Below are positions 48,767 to 58,961 of a stretch of DNA of 64,000 bases, one piece after another (within the stretch, counting starts at the first letter, position 1; each line of letters opens with the position of its first letter). Position numbers and translations under genes: made by a program. Below the pieces are notes generated by a model that saw only the letters and a program-made list of their open reading frames with translations, was not told the DNA's origin and made no database searches. This DNA comes from Alkalihalobacillus sp. LMS6 (GTDB lineage: Bacteria; Bacillota; Bacilli; Bacillales; Bacillaceae_D). Location of the stretch: the NCBI RefSeq assembly GCF_024362765.1, contig NZ_CP093302.1:2541564-2605563 (forward strand), written 5' to 3'.

Positions 48767-49753
48767 TTATACGTAACCTCTAAGCTTGTCCACTATCTCT
48801 TCTTTATCTAAGTGTAAATACCTCGTAGTAACATCTAAACCACTGTGTCCTAATGCCCTTGAGATAGTCGCTACGTCAACGCCTCTCTTAAGTAGGTTTT
48901 TTGCGTAGCCTCTGCGAAGTGCGTGCGGGTTTAGATTCTTTATGCCGAACTTCTTCGAGTATTTGTGAAGTTGCTTTTGTATATTATTATGGGATTGACT
49001 TGTCGATATCTGGGTTCCTCTACTCGTTATGAAGATTAACGAATTATGTACGCCATACTCACGACGAACAAGGTCGTTCTGTTTAATCAAAACCGTAAAC
49101 AGTCTTTTTAAAGTGTCATTGAAAGGGAGAAACAACTGCTCATGATTCTTTAACACTCCGCCGTCTAACTTTAACAACTGATCTTCTAAATCGACGTGTC
49201 GTTCCTCAAGTGCTGAAAGGGTGCTAATACGTATGCCAGTTTTATAAAGCACCATAACCGCCGTAGCATCTCTTAGCTGAACAAAGTCGCCTAAATCAAG
49301 TAAAGAAAGCAGTAATTCAATATCTCGATCGACCGCTCCCTCTTTGACAGGTATATCAGCTTTTATTTTGATTTGCTTCCAAAAAGGCGCTTCCACCCAA
49401 CCATTATCAAAACACTTTCCCAAAAAAGCTTTAATACATTTTAGTCGCGTTAACTTCGTCTGGTTACTGACTTCCATTTTCGACAACCATTCGTATATTG
49501 TGTTCACCCCTACATCCGCGACGTACATTATTCCGGTATAATTAATTAGCTGATTAACGTATGTTTCATAATCGCTTATAGTGCGTGGACGTTTGCCTGA
49601 CGCTTTCATCTGCCTCACGATAATCATTAACGCTTGATTGACAGTGATACCGTTTTGTTTCGTTTCGGGAGCCGTAAAACTCTCCCGCTGGACGCTAGTG
49701 AAAACATCCGATAAGTCCTCGCTTACTGAAAGCGAAGCTTTCTTTTTGGACAT
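48767..49753 (-). CDS. int: Phage integrase, tyrosine recombinase
   Basis: 328 residues with a full N-terminal core-binding domain. Catalytic positions: Arg in YKTGIRISTLSALE, the HxxR box in NPHALRRGYAKN, His in ALGHSG and the nucleophile Tyr in TTRYLHLDKEE. It lies 120 bp from the tRNA-Arg 3' end, which it would use as attachment site. The start sits behind a possible hairpin that includes its GGGGAGG ribosome site. Confidence 0.94.
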   Translation of the reverse strand: MSKKKASLSVSEDLSDVFTSVQRESFTAPETKQNGITVNQALMIIVRQMKASGKRPRTISDYETYVNQLINYTGIMYVADVGVNTIYEWLSKMEVSNQTKLTRLKCIKAFLGKCFDNGWVEAPFWKQIKIKADIPVKEGAVDRDIELLLSLLDLGDFVQLRDATAVMVLYKTGIRISTLSALEERHVDLEDQLLKLDGGVLKNHEQLFLPFNDTLKRLFTVLIKQNDLVRREYGVHNSLIFITSRGTQISTSQSHNNIQKQLHKYSKKFGIKNLNPHALRRGYAKNLLKRGVDVATISRALGHSGLDVTTRYLHLDKEEIVDKLRGYV

Positions 49754-49754
49754 A

Positions 49755-49787
49755 CAAAAAACCTCCCCGATGCGTAAAGTTGGAGGT
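49755..49787 (-). promoter_or_regulatory. Hairpin with T-run over the integrase ribosome site
   Basis: On the minus strand GACCTCC pairs with GGAGGTT, followed by TTTTTT directly before the start codon. It can act as terminator for tRNA read-through and would bury GGGGAGG. Confidence 0.4.
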
Positions 49788-49874
49788 CTAACGTCTGAAT
49801 TGACCGTTTCGTTGACCGCTTCATTCCCGCAAAGGAAAGGTTAATATAACGGGTGTTTCCGTCGAAATTATAAG

Positions 49875-49948
<74 letters not shown>

Positions 49949-49950
49949 AA

Positions 49951-50024
49951 TGGAGCGGGTGATGGGAATCGAACCCACATCATCAGCTTGGAAGGCTGAG
50001 GTTTTACCACTAAACTACACCCGC
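49951..50024 (-). tRNA. tRNA-Gly, anticodon TCC
   Basis: Minus strand reads GCGGGTGTAGTTTAGTGG...; acceptor stem GCGGGTG pairs with CACCCGC, loop CTTCCAA, T-loop GGTTCGATTCC. CCA is encoded. Two further copies of its 5' half lie to the right in a tandem duplication. Confidence 0.92.
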
Positions 50025-50325
50025 ATTATTTTTAGATTATCCTCATTTTATTCCGCACCCTACAATCATGTTCCTTCCTCTTCTCGCTTATCAAGGAAGT
50101 ATTATGCGTCGGAACAACTCGTCGCAATTCATGAAGCGTCGCTCGTGGCTGAGGTTTTACCACTAAACTACACCCGCATTATTTTTAGATTATCCTCATT
50201 TTATTCCGCACCCTACAATCATGTTCCTTCCTCTTCTCGCTTATCAAGGAAGTATTATGCGTCGGAACAACTCGTTGCATTTCATGAAGCATTGCTCGTG
50301 GCTGAGGTTTTACCACTAAACTACA
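49994..50325 (-). repeat. 153-bp tandem duplication carrying tRNA-Gly 5' halves
   Basis: Copies begin at 49994, 50147 and 50300 (the last only about 26 bp), exactly 153 bp apart. Each unit holds the tRNA-Gly 5' half (D-stem side) and about 120 bp upstream of it. The units differ at few positions (GTCGCAA versus GTTGCAT, GCGTCG versus GCATTG). They form truncated tRNA pseudogene copies and repeat whatever promoter lies in the unit. Confidence 0.9.
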
Positions 50326-50414
50326 TTATGTATAAGCGCCACAACAACAATTGCGACGCTTATAAATATACATGATTAAATAAAATGTGTCAACTACTTC
50401 TTAACAATTTTTTC

Positions 50415-50936
50415 TTAAGAGACGTCATTTCGGTTAAAGGTTGCTTCGAGCGCTTCAATTGCCGTACCGTCCATCGTGAAATAGTTAATTTGAATTGCCT
50501 CGTCGGTTATGTCTACCACGCAATAAGAGCCTGCATACTTGCCTTTTGGCAGTCGTAAGCTACCCGGATTGATCGTTATGACCTCTCCGAACCGCTGCAC
50601 TTTTGGAATGTGGGTATGACCATAGACCGCAATTGTGGCTTTATTCTCTTGTGCTTTCTGTGCTAATTCAGTTAATGAACTTTTGACGCCTTCGTAATGG
50701 CCATGGGTTAACTGAATAACTAAACCACTTGCTTCGAGTAATCTTTCTGCAGGGAACGAAGAAAAAACGTCACAGTTTCCTGCTACGGTCACAACGTCCT
50801 TTAATTGACTTGAATCAGCCTGTAGCTCCGAGTCACCTGCGTGTAAAATCAAATCAACTTGGTCACGTAAAGGCTGCAAAAATGATTCAAGCTCTTGTTC
50901 CCAACCATGCGTGTCGCTTATGACTAGAATTTTCAT
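50415..50936 (-). CDS. ysnB: Metallophosphoesterase, YfcE/YsnB-like
   Basis: 173 residues. VISDTHGWEQELESFL, LILHAGDSE, VTVAGNCDVF, QLTHGHYEG and YGHTHIP are the five metallophosphoesterase motifs. It is adjacent to the inosine triphosphatase gene as in Bacillus. Its physiological substrate is unclear. Confidence 0.9.
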   Translation of the reverse strand: MKILVISDTHGWEQELESFLQPLRDQVDLILHAGDSELQADSSQLKDVVTVAGNCDVFSSFPAERLLEASGLVIQLTHGHYEGVKSSLTELAQKAQENKATIAVYGHTHIPKVQRFGEVITINPGSLRLPKGKYAGSYCVVDITDEAIQINYFTMDGTAIEALEATFNRNDVS

Positions 50937-51529
50937 GAAGACGCTCCTAACAAATACTCGTTTAACTTTTGAATCGCCTTTGCACGATGACTCATTTTAT
51001 TCTTTTCCTCAAGAGATAATTGAGCCATCGTCTTATTTTTATCGGCAACATAGAAAATAGGATCATAGCCAAATCCATGCTCACCTGCTTGTTCATGAGC
51101 GATAAGACCTTCACACGTTCCTTCAAAAAAAGATGTTTCTTTTTCTGGATCTGCAAAAGCAATCGTACATACGAACCGTGCTGTACGATCTCTTTCGGAC
51201 ACACCCCTCAAGTCTTCTAGCACTTTTTCAATATTGGCTTGATCGTTTTTATCTTCACCAGCATAGCGTGCTGAAAACACGCCTGGTCTTCCATCCAACG
51301 CATCAATGACAAGACCTGAATCATCGGCAATGACAGGTTGACCCATAGCTTTTGCAAGCACTTCTGCTTTTTTTCTAGCATTCTCTTGAAACGTTTGACC
51401 ATCTTCTATGATTTCAGGAAACGATGGAAAGTCTAAAAGAGATTTTACTTCATACGTGCCCTGAAACAACTTTTTAAAATCTTCTATTTTTCCTTTGTTC
51501 GTTGTTGCAATTATGACTTCATTCATCAT
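50933..51529 (-). CDS. rdgB: XTP/dITP diphosphatase
   Basis: 198 residues. IIATTNKGKIEDFKKLF, PVIADDSGLVIDALDGRPGV and SARYAGEDKND are Ham1/RdgB motifs. It removes inosine and xanthosine triphosphates from the nucleotide pool. It starts at the stop codon of rph; the two are coupled (rph-ysnA order). Confidence 0.95.
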   Translation of the reverse strand: MMNEVIIATTNKGKIEDFKKLFQGTYEVKSLLDFPSFPEIIEDGQTFQENARKKAEVLAKAMGQPVIADDSGLVIDALDGRPGVFSARYAGEDKNDQANIEKVLEDLRGVSERDRTARFVCTIAFADPEKETSFFEGTCEGLIAHEQAGEHGFGYDPIFYVADKNKTMAQLSLEEKNKMSHRAKAIQKLNEYLLGASS

Positions 51530-52267
51530 TCATGCCTCCTTTGAATTAGGCAAAAACAAATCTCCCACGATTGATTTTTGGACCTCAATTAGTTGTTGAA
51601 TTCCTTCTTCAGCCAGATCTAACAGTTCATTTAATTGGGCTCGACTAAATACAGCTTCTTCTCCACTGCCTTGAATTTCAACAAATTGACCAGCACCTGT
51701 TTGCACTACGTTCATATCTACATCAGCATTGGAATCTTCCTGATAGTTTAAATCACAAATCGCTCCGTGCTCATCAACAATTCCGACTGATATCGCAGCA
51801 ACATAGTCTTTTACGGGAATCGCATTTAATCCGGAAGTTTTTTGTAAAGCCAACACCATTGCGACAAATGCCCCTGTAATAGCGGCTGTACGTGTACCTC
51901 CATCAGCTTGGATGACATCGCAATCGATCCAAATCGTCTTCTCGCCAAGCTTGTCTAAATCGACGACTGTGCGCAGGCAACGGCCAATTAAACGTTGAAT
52001 CTCCATCGTTCTTCCACTAAGCTTCCCTTTCGCTGCTTCACGGATCGTTCGTTGTTCTGTCGCTCTAGGGAGCATGGCATATTCCGCTGCAAGCCAACCT
52101 TTTTTTTGCCCCCGCAGAAAAGGCGGCACTTTATTTTCGATCGTTGCTGTACAAATAACTTTTGTATCGCCAACTGTAATTAAAACTGACCCTTCCGCAT
52201 GCTTCGTGAAATGCGGTATAATTTCCACTGGTCGAATTTGATTCTCGCTTCGTTGATCCACTCTCAT
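51530..52267 (-). CDS. rph: Ribonuclease PH
   Basis: 245 residues. [20 protein letters not shown] at the start; [20 protein letters not shown] and [20 protein letters not shown] are RNase PH signatures. It trims tRNA 3' ends with phosphate. Standard length. Confidence 0.96.
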   Translation of the reverse strand: MRVDQRSENQIRPVEIIPHFTKHAEGSVLITVGDTKVICTATIENKVPPFLRGQKKGWLAAEYAMLPRATEQRTIREAAKGKLSGRTMEIQRLIGRCLRTVVDLDKLGEKTIWIDCDVIQADGGTRTAAITGAFVAMVLALQKTSGLNAIPVKDYVAAISVGIVDEHGAICDLNYQEDSNADVDMNVVQTGAGQFVEIQGSGEEAVFSRAQLNELLDLAEEGIQQLIEVQKSIVGDLFLPNSKEA

Positions 52268-52330
52268 ACTTTTAACCCCTCTTCTTATCCAGAAGATTTT
52301 CTCTTAGTTCGTCGTATAGTATAACATAAT

Positions 52331-52357
52331 AAAAAGAGCACCTGTAGGAACAGGTGC
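52331..52357 (-). terminator. Terminator after gerM
   Basis: GCACCTGT-TCCT-ACAGGTGC followed by CTTTTT on the minus strand, just downstream of the gerM stop. Confidence 0.85.
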
Positions 52358-52365
52358 CCAATTTT

Positions 52366-53529
52366 TTATAGTGGATTTTTGTTTACATGCGCGGGACGTT
52401 GAATGGTCTCTACCGCTTCTCCCGATTCTGAGAAGATGTCTTCTTGGCCATTTACCAAGATCGAAATTTTCTCTACATCACGATGTTCCGTTAACGATAG
52501 GGCAATCGATTCAATAATCGATTGTTCAATATAAGCGTCTTCCCCAACCATCGTTTGTATCGCTTCATTGAAGTCCAAAACGAGTTCCCCATCTTTGATT
52601 TCCGGTTCATTTAACAACTCGATTTCATCATTCATCTCCGTTAGCAACGTTCGCATACCTATGGAAGGACCATCAATTAGTTCATTGACAACCGTAGCTA
52701 TTTCATTTTCTGTTTCTGCGACTCGTCGCGTTACTGGAACGTAATAGGTTTCATTTTCATGAGAACCGAGGAAGTATACCGTTACATCTTGGCTATTTGT
52801 AAAATCAACAACATTGCCATAATCAATATTAATGCCATCTTCTCGGCTAAAGTTTCCGACAATTGGCGATTCGCTCATCGGTAGTTGCTCAAGCTCAACC
52901 CCATTTACTTCAATTTTCACTTCGTCAACATCATCAAATTGAGTTAACGTCCAAGTAATGGCTTCAAACATGCCTTTTTCATCTTCTAAATTGTAGTCTT
53001 CTACCTCGTTTGAAAAGTTCGCAACTGCAATTTTATCTTCTTTTAGATGATTAACATCCACCGTTGTGCCTGCAGGTAAGACAGCTCTAAACCCGTTTGG
53101 CAATACATCTTGTAAAGGTCCATCTGCCACAAGGTATTCGAGCGACTGCTTCATCGTTGTATCTGTTTTCGGCAATTCAATCGTTTGAGGTACGACCATA
53201 CCGTTGCTATCGAATAAATAGAGCTGACGCAAATTTTGCGCATCTACATCTTGGTCAGGTGTTTGCTCTGTTTCTTCAGAGCCTTCAGCACCTTCGGCTG
53301 ATTCATCTGTTTCGTCTGCATCAGAAGCATCTTCATCTTCGTCCTCATCTGATGCTTCTTCCCCAGCTTCACTTTCATCAATCAAGGAAGGATCGACTTC
53401 TTCCGTTTCATTCGTGTACGTGATTTCCGGCTCGTCTAAACTTACAGGCTCATCTGCTCCTGTTGAACACCCAACCGCCAAAGTGAGTGTGACAATTAGA
53501 GGCGCACTAATTCCAATTAATTTCCGCAT
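52366..53529 (-). CDS. gerM: Spore-related lipoprotein GerM
   Basis: 387 residues. A lipoprotein signal peptide with lipobox TLAVGCS (Cys21), a long acidic linker (repeated Glu/Asp/Ala/Ser) of about 90 residues, then two GerMN-type domains (YLFDSNGMVVPQTIELP and VYFLGSHENETYYVPVTRRV). GerM is needed for spore germination and septum structure in Bacillus. The acidic linker is longer than I recall for the B. subtilis protein. Confidence 0.92.
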   Translation of the reverse strand: MRKLIGISAPLIVTLTLAVGCSTGADEPVSLDEPEITYTNETEEVDPSLIDESEAGEEASDEDEDEDASDADETDESAEGAEGSEETEQTPDQDVDAQNLRQLYLFDSNGMVVPQTIELPKTDTTMKQSLEYLVADGPLQDVLPNGFRAVLPAGTTVDVNHLKEDKIAVANFSNEVEDYNLEDEKGMFEAITWTLTQFDDVDEVKIEVNGVELEQLPMSESPIVGNFSREDGINIDYGNVVDFTNSQDVTVYFLGSHENETYYVPVTRRVAETENEIATVVNELIDGPSIGMRTLLTEMNDEIELLNEPEIKDGELVLDFNEAIQTMVGEDAYIEQSIIESIALSLTEHRDVEKISILVNGQEDIFSESGEAVETIQRPAHVNKNPL

Positions 53530-53609
53530 TGCTTTCCCTCCCAGAATGGTTGTACTTTCATGTATACGAGCATCCTCGATCGTTTAGACCAGCTTGTTCA
53601 AAGAAAATA

Positions 53610-53643
53610 AAAAAAGCTTATCGACTTAGTCAATAAGCTTTTG
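53610..53643 (-). terminator. Terminator after trhO
   Basis: AAAAGCTTATTGACTAAG then TCGATAAGCTTTTTTT on the minus strand. Lies between trhO and gerM. Confidence 0.8.
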
Positions 53644-53658
53644 CAGTAGAGCTGCTAT

Positions 53659-54633
53659 TTACGATCGAACAGGTAGTGTTTCACCTAAAACGTCCAATCG
53701 TTCTTGATGTTGTTCAGGTGACAACTGCTGTTCTTTAATATATAAATTGCGTGGGTGAACACGGCATTCCGGCGTACATCCACGTACATATTTGTGTTCA
53801 TTCTCTTCAGAAGCAAGAATTTGTTTATTACACTCTGGGTTTGCGCAATTCACATAGCGCTCGCACGGTTCACCATCAAAATAATCTTTCCCGATTATTT
53901 TGGGATCTACTTGGTTAATTGGTACAGTCAAGCGCTCATCAAAGACATAGCACTGACCGTCCCATAGCTCACCTTGCACTTCAGGGTCTTTGCCATATGT
54001 GACTATACCGCCATGTAGTTGGGATACATCCTCGAATCCTTCTTGCTTTAACCAGCCTGAAAACTTTTCACAGCGGATACCGCCTGTGCAGTATGTTAAG
54101 ATCTTTTTATCTTCAAATTGCTCTTTATTTTCACGAATCCATTCAGGTAATTCTCTAAATGTCTTAATATCTGGTCGAACCGCACCTCTAAAATGACCAA
54201 CGTCATACTCATAGTCATTGCGGGCATCAATCACAACGGTGTTCTCTTCCTGCATCGCTGCTTTCCACTCGGAAGGAGAAAGATAGTTCCCTGTCATTTC
54301 TAACGGGTTTACATCATCTTCATGAAGACGTAATGTCACGAGCTCTTCTCGCGGACGAACATGCATTTTCTTGAACGCATGCTTGTCTTCTACATCTTCT
54401 TTGAACACAATCCCTTTAAAAAGCGGATCTGACTCCAGTGCTGTTTTATACTGATCTGTTTGTTCTTTTAATCCAGATACCGTTCCATTAATTCCTTCAC
54501 TCGCAACTAATATTCTTCCTTTTAAATCAAGGCTATTACAAAATGCTAAATGATCGATAGCAAATTGTTCCGGGTCTTCAATCGTGGTGTAGTAATAATA
54601 CAACAATACGCGATATTCTTTTTCCATGTTCAC
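53659..54633 (-). CDS. trhO: tRNA uridine(34) hydroxylase, rhodanese domain
   Basis: 324 residues. [13 protein letters not shown] in the N-terminal domain, and a rhodanese domain with [15 protein letters not shown] and the catalytic loop [13 protein letters not shown] (active Cys). A Cys-rich C-terminus ([20 protein letters not shown]) follows. TrhO hydroxylates wobble uridine in tRNA. Standard length. Confidence 0.93.
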   Translation of the reverse strand: MNMEKEYRVLLYYYYTTIEDPEQFAIDHLAFCNSLDLKGRILVASEGINGTVSGLKEQTDQYKTALESDPLFKGIVFKEDVEDKHAFKKMHVRPREELVTLRLHEDDVNPLEMTGNYLSPSEWKAAMQEENTVVIDARNDYEYDVGHFRGAVRPDIKTFRELPEWIRENKEQFEDKKILTYCTGGIRCEKFSGWLKQEGFEDVSQLHGGIVTYGKDPEVQGELWDGQCYVFDERLTVPINQVDPKIIGKDYFDGEPCERYVNCANPECNKQILASEENEHKYVRGCTPECRVHPRNLYIKEQQLSPEQHQERLDVLGETLPVRS

Positions 54634-54750
54634 CTATCTCCTTATATTTGCAAGATACAATTTGCAGGTGGCTTACCTTATTAATCACATCTGTGCTTCA
54701 TGGTTTCCACTACATATTATACAAAAAAATCACCAAATGTCTAGCATATA

Positions 54751-54787
54751 AAAAAGAAGAACCTGATTGAACCTCAGGCTCTTCTAG
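54751..54787 (-). terminator. Terminator after the ferredoxin gene
   Basis: AGAAGAGCCTGAGGTT then CAATCAGGTTCTTCTTTTTT on the minus strand. Confidence 0.8.
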
Positions 54788-54792
54788 CTTAT

Positions 54793-55032
54793 TTATTCTA
54801 CACCGAAGAATGCTTCAGCTTTCTTTAAGTACTTTTCATCTTCAGGGGCCATTTCGTATTCCTCTACAATGGCATCTACTGGACATACGCCTTGACAAGC
54901 ACCACAATCGATACAAATATCAGGGTTGATGTAGTATTGATCTTCTCCCTCTTCAATACAATCTACCGGACAAACGTCAACACACTCGCCAGCTTTTTCG
55001 CCAATACATGGACTTAAAATTACAAAAGCCAT
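54793..55032 (-). CDS. fdxA: Ferredoxin, 7Fe/8Fe type
   Basis: 79 residues. Cluster 1 cysteines lie in PCIGEKAGECVDVCPVDCIE and cluster 2 in CIDCGACQGVCPVD. An acidic C-terminus (EMAPEDEKYLKKAEAFFGVE) is usual in this family. It is an electron carrier; partner unclear. It has its own terminator. Confidence 0.9.
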   Translation of the reverse strand: MAFVILSPCIGEKAGECVDVCPVDCIEEGEDQYYINPDICIDCGACQGVCPVDAIVEEYEMAPEDEKYLKKAEAFFGVE

Positions 55033-55165
55033 TCGTTGTTACACTCCTTTTTATTTAACTGAAGCTTGTTTACTTCAAAATTTAGTGGTTCACTATAGTA
55101 CTAGCATACACTCGATTCCCAAAAACATAAAGCATTTCACTCAAAAAACTTACCTTATTTGTACC

Positions 55166-55984
55166 CTAACGCTCAATTTTTAAACGATGTTCAAATGTAA
55201 TTGATTCCACTTTTGCTGGGAAAAGATGAAGTCGCTTCCGAGCGAATTCTTCAAACGGCTTTGCTGCCCCAGTTGTGAAAAATTGGTGCGTCGGCGCCTC
55301 AGCCGCTTTTCGATTTAATGATTGGTGGAACAATACACTGCTCACTTCTCTCGCCGTTTCCTCGCCTGATGAAATCACGTTAACGTGAGACGGGAGATAC
55401 GCTTCAATTACCGGCTTTAACAATGGGTAATGGGTACAGCCTAATATTAACGTATCGAATTGACCATTTTTAATTGGTGCAAGGGATTCCTCTACAATGC
55501 CTTCTGCTTCTTCTCCAGCTACGATCCCTTGTTCAACTAGCGGAACAAATAGTGGACACGCCAAACTTTCTACTTTTACGTTCTCGCTAATTGCTTCCAG
55601 CGCATACGGGTAGGCATTACTCTTAATCGTCCCGGATGTTCCAATAACAGCAATATGTTGGTTATTCGTTACTTTCATTGCTGAAATTGCCCCTGGTTGA
55701 ATCACACCAACAACTGGAATCGATAGTTTTTCGCGCGCTTCATGAAGAACGACCGCTGTTGCTGTATTACAGGCAATCACGAGCATTTTCACTTCATACT
55801 CAAGTAAATGATTAATCATTTCCCACGTAAAACGACGAACCTCCTCAACCGTTCTTGGTCCATAAGGGCATCGCTTTGAATCTCCAACATAATAAATACT
55901 TTCTTTTGGCAACTGTCGCATCATTTCCGTTGCAACCGTTAAACCACCATAACCCGAATCGATAATGCCGATCGGTTTATCCAT
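55166..55984 (-). CDS. racE: Glutamate racemase
   Basis: 272 residues. [29 protein letters not shown] (first catalytic Cys) and [12 protein letters not shown] (second Cys) are diagnostic. It makes D-glutamate for peptidoglycan. Together with the MarR gene upstream it is the racE-ysmB pair of Bacillus. Confidence 0.96.
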   Translation of the reverse strand: MDKPIGIIDSGYGGLTVATEMMRQLPKESIYYVGDSKRCPYGPRTVEEVRRFTWEMINHLLEYEVKMLVIACNTATAVVLHEAREKLSIPVVGVIQPGAISAMKVTNNQHIAVIGTSGTIKSNAYPYALEAISENVKVESLACPLFVPLVEQGIVAGEEAEGIVEESLAPIKNGQFDTLILGCTHYPLLKPVIEAYLPSHVNVISSGEETAREVSSVLFHQSLNRKAAEAPTHQFFTTGAAKPFEEFARKRLHLFPAKVESITFEHRLKIER

Positions 55985-56022
55985 AGTGTTCTCTCCTCAA
56001 CTGAACTGTCGCTCCTACAATA

Positions 56023-56487
56023 TTATGAACGAATCTCTCGTTTGGTTTTCATTGTTTCTAACAACATGCTTAAATTTTCTTCAAGTATGTTAACTTGTTC
56101 ACAAGAGAAGTCTTCAAGCATCTCAGCTAAATAGTGCTGCCGCTTTTTAATGACTTCTAAAATGATCTCTTGTCCTTTTTTCTTTAAGTGTATACGAACG
56201 ACACGACGATCTGACTCGTCACGTACACGTGTGACAAGTTCGTTCTTTTCCATTCGATCAATTAAATCTGTCGTTGTACTACATGCAAGGTGCATACGAT
56301 CAGAAAGTTCTCCTATGGTCATGTCCCCGTATTCATTGAGCCATTGTAGTGCCACAAATTGCGGAGGCGTAATAGGGAAATGCGTTAAAATCTCTCTCCC
56401 TTTCTGCCTTACTAAATCCGCTACTTTTCGTAAAGACCTTTCAATATCCTCAAATTGGCGATCATGTACGTCATAAGCTTTCTCCAA
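56023..56487 (-). CDS. ysmB: MarR-family regulator (YsmB-like)
   Basis: 154 residues. MTIGELSDRMHLACSTTTDL followed by IDRMEKNELVTRVRDESDRR and VVRIHL is a MarR winged helix. Placed next to racE as in B. subtilis. Target genes unknown. Confidence 0.88.
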   Translation of the reverse strand: MEKAYDVHDRQFEDIERSLRKVADLVRQKGREILTHFPITPPQFVALQWLNEYGDMTIGELSDRMHLACSTTTDLIDRMEKNELVTRVRDESDRRVVRIHLKKKGQEIILEVIKKRQHYLAEMLEDFSCEQVNILEENLSMLLETMKTKREIRS

Positions 56488-56581
56488 TCAAAACACCTCC
56501 ATAGATAGTCGAACAGTTCTCTTTCTCCTATTGTACCTAACTCCTTCACGTTCTCGCAACAGCCAGCCAATTAATCAAAAG

Positions 56582-56611
56582 AAAAAGGAAGCCAAAAATG
56601 GCTTCCTTTTT
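56582..56611 (-). terminator. Terminator after ptsI
   Basis: GGAAGCC-ATTTTT-GGCTTCC followed by TTTTT on the minus strand, at the ptsI stop. Confidence 0.9.
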
Positions 56612-58325
56612 AAGCGTAATGCTTTTTCACTAAGTTTTCGACTGCTTCCGATGTGCTTTCAAGTAGCGCCTTTTGAGCAAAATCGCTCAATTCTTCTTTT
56701 GAAAGTTTACTTAGCTGACTACGAGCCGGCAATACCGAAGTCGCACTCATACTAAATTCATCTAAACCAAGTCCGAGAAGCAATGGAATGGCGATCTCAT
56801 CTCCAGCCATTTCGCCACACATGCCAACCCACTTACCTTCTGCATGAGCTGCTTTAATAACCATATCAATTAGTCTTAATACAGCCGGGTGGTATGGTTG
56901 GTAAAGATACGAAACACGCTCATTCATACGATCCGCAGCCATTGTATATTGAATTAAATCGTTTGTTCCGATACTAAAGAAATCAACTTCTTTTGCAAAC
57001 TGTGGTGCAGCAACAGCTGTAGACGGAATTTCAACCATAATCCCTACTTCAAGTTCTTCAGAAACCGAAACACCTTCAGCTTGAAGTTTTGCTTTTTCAT
57101 CAGCTAAGATTTCTTTTGCTTCTCTTAGTTCTTCAATCGTTGCGATCATTGGGAACATAATTTTCAAATTCCCGAATGCACTTGCTCTAAGAAGAGCACG
57201 TAACTGATCTCGGAACATATCTTGCTTTTCTAGGCAAAGACGAATGGCACGGAAACCTAGAAATGGGTTCATCTCTTCAGGTAGGTCAAGATAAGGAAGT
57301 TCTTTGTCGCCACCGATGTCTAATGTACGAATCACAACAGGTTTACCTTCCATACGCTCAACTACTTCTTTATACGCTGCAAACTGTTCTTCTTCACTTG
57401 GAAGTTCTGTTCTGCCCATATAAAGAAACTCTGTTCGATATAACCCAATTCCTTCAGCGCCGTTACCAATTACACCATCAAGATCTTGAGGCGTGCCGAT
57501 ATTTGCAGCTAGCTCAACATGAACGCCATCTTTTGTCAACGTTTTCTCATTAACAAGCTTCGCCCATTCTGCTTTTTGTTCAGCAAATTTGCTTTGCTTT
57601 TCTTTGTAAGCTGCAAGTTCTTCTTCAGATGGATTAATAATGACGTTACCATCAATTCCATCAACGATAATAATATCGCCATTGCTCACGGATTTCGTTG
57701 CTTCTTTTGTCCCAACAACAGCAGGGATTTCAAGAGAACGAGACATAATTGCCGAGTGAGACGTACGTCCGCCAATATCCGTTGCAAACCCTTTAATCAC
57801 TTCTGGATTCAGTTGCGCCGTATCAGAAGGAGTTAAATCATGAGCAATAATAACAGTTTCTTCTGCAATCGCGGCAAGAGAAACGACTTGTATACCCATA
57901 AGATGTCCTAACACACGTCTAGAGACATCACGAATATCCGCAGCACGCTCTTTCATGTAGGCATTGTCCATGTTTTCAAACATTGTGATGAACATATCCG
58001 CTACTTCATTTAGCGCAAACTCTGCTGTAACACCATCTTCATTAATTTTAGCTTTGACAGCATCAATAAGTTCTGGGTCACTTAAAACGAGTAAATGAGC
58101 AGAGAAAATCTCCGCTTTGTCTTCGCCAAGTTCTTTGTGCGCTTTTTCTTTAATTTGCTCAAGTTCTTTTGTTGATTGCGCCAAAGCAGACGTTAGTCGC
58201 TCTACTTCAGTCTCTTTGTTCGCTGCTTCTTTTTGTTTCACCGTAAAGTCAGGTTCTTCATGAACAAACGCTTTAGCAATCGCTATTCCAGCTGAAGCAG
58301 CGATTCCTGTTAAGTTGTTACTCAT
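56610..58325 (-). CDS. ptsI: Phosphotransferase system enzyme I
   Basis: 571 residues. [20 protein letters not shown] contains the phosphorylated His, [16 protein letters not shown] and ICGEMAGDE-type [20 protein letters not shown] are PEP-binding regions. It transfers phosphate from PEP to HPr for sugar uptake. It starts at the ptsH stop codon. Its position beside gerE differs from B. subtilis, where ptsHI lies near ptsG. Confidence 0.97.
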   Translation of the reverse strand: MSNNLTGIAASAGIAIAKAFVHEEPDFTVKQKEAANKETEVERLTSALAQSTKELEQIKEKAHKELGEDKAEIFSAHLLVLSDPELIDAVKAKINEDGVTAEFALNEVADMFITMFENMDNAYMKERAADIRDVSRRVLGHLMGIQVVSLAAIAEETVIIAHDLTPSDTAQLNPEVIKGFATDIGGRTSHSAIMSRSLEIPAVVGTKEATKSVSNGDIIIVDGIDGNVIINPSEEELAAYKEKQSKFAEQKAEWAKLVNEKTLTKDGVHVELAANIGTPQDLDGVIGNGAEGIGLYRTEFLYMGRTELPSEEEQFAAYKEVVERMEGKPVVIRTLDIGGDKELPYLDLPEEMNPFLGFRAIRLCLEKQDMFRDQLRALLRASAFGNLKIMFPMIATIEELREAKEILADEKAKLQAEGVSVSEELEVGIMVEIPSTAVAAPQFAKEVDFFSIGTNDLIQYTMAADRMNERVSYLYQPYHPAVLRLIDMVIKAAHAEGKWVGMCGEMAGDEIAIPLLLGLGLDEFSMSATSVLPARSQLSKLSKEELSDFAQKALLESTSEAVENLVKKHYA

Positions 58326-58588
58326 TATTCGCCTAATCCCTCTTTTACAACTTCTTCAATTGCTGCAAGTGCATCATCAGCGTCAGATCCTTCAGCTTTA
58401 ATCGTTACATCTGCACCTTGACCTACACCGAGTGACATAACACCCATGATTGATTTTAAATTAACAGATTTCCCTTTGTACTCTAACGTGATATCAGAAG
58501 AGAATTGACCTGCTTTGTTAACTAATTGCGTAGCTGGACGTGCATGAATACCTGTTTCCGCCGTAATTTTAAATGTTTTTTCTGGCAT
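58325..58588 (-). CDS. ptsH: HPr phosphocarrier protein
   Basis: 87 residues. [12 protein letters not shown] places His15, the PTS phosphorylation site, and [12 protein letters not shown] places Ser46, the HPr kinase site used in carbon catabolite control. Both sites are intact. First gene of ptsHI under a consensus promoter. Confidence 0.97.
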   Translation of the reverse strand: MPEKTFKITAETGIHARPATQLVNKAGQFSSDITLEYKGKSVNLKSIMGVMSLGVGQGADVTIKAEGSDADDALAAIEEVVKEGLGE

Positions 58589-58738
58589 AATTGTTTCCTC
58601 TTTTCTATAGAATAATTTTTAGTTGTGTCTAAGTTTGATCTTTCTAAACTTCTTACCCCGAATGATCAATAAATAACAAGATGTTTCATAAAAAAACTAA
58701 ACATTACTGTTGTTTAGACCTTCGATTAAAACATCGTC

Positions 58739-58767
58739 ATTATAGCATGCCCTTTTTCCCCTTTCAA
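58739..58767 (-). promoter_or_regulatory. Sigma-A promoter of ptsHI
   Basis: TTGAAA, 17 bp, TATAAT reading leftwards, about 150 bp before ptsH. The 58589-58738 leader between them shows no RAT-type structure I can identify. Confidence 0.85.
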
Positions 58768-58870
58768 CACAAAAGAATCCTCGTTTCTTTGTATTTTGAC
58801 TAATTACGACATAAATTGCTCAAAAGCTTCATCTAACAATCTTATCGATAAGTTTTTACATGAAGGCTCA

Positions 58871-58897
58871 CACCTTCCAATCTTTATACATATACTG
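58871..58897 (+). promoter_or_regulatory. Possible sigma-K promoter of gerE
   Basis: CACC then CATATACTG after a spacing close to the sigma-K pattern (AC... CATAnnnTA), about 60 bp before gerE, which is a sigma-K gene in B. subtilis. The spacing is one or two bases short. Confidence 0.35.
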
Positions 58898-58961
58898 TTT
58901 TGACTAAAGCCTTTCTGGTGATGACAACCATCTCTTAGCCCGGCATGAAGGAGTGAACATA

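Noticed and set aside
49950-50375. Plus-strand frame MERVMGIEPTSSAWKAEVL...
   Set aside because: It is the well-known artefact of translating tRNA genes; here it runs through tRNA-Gly and its duplicated 5' halves.
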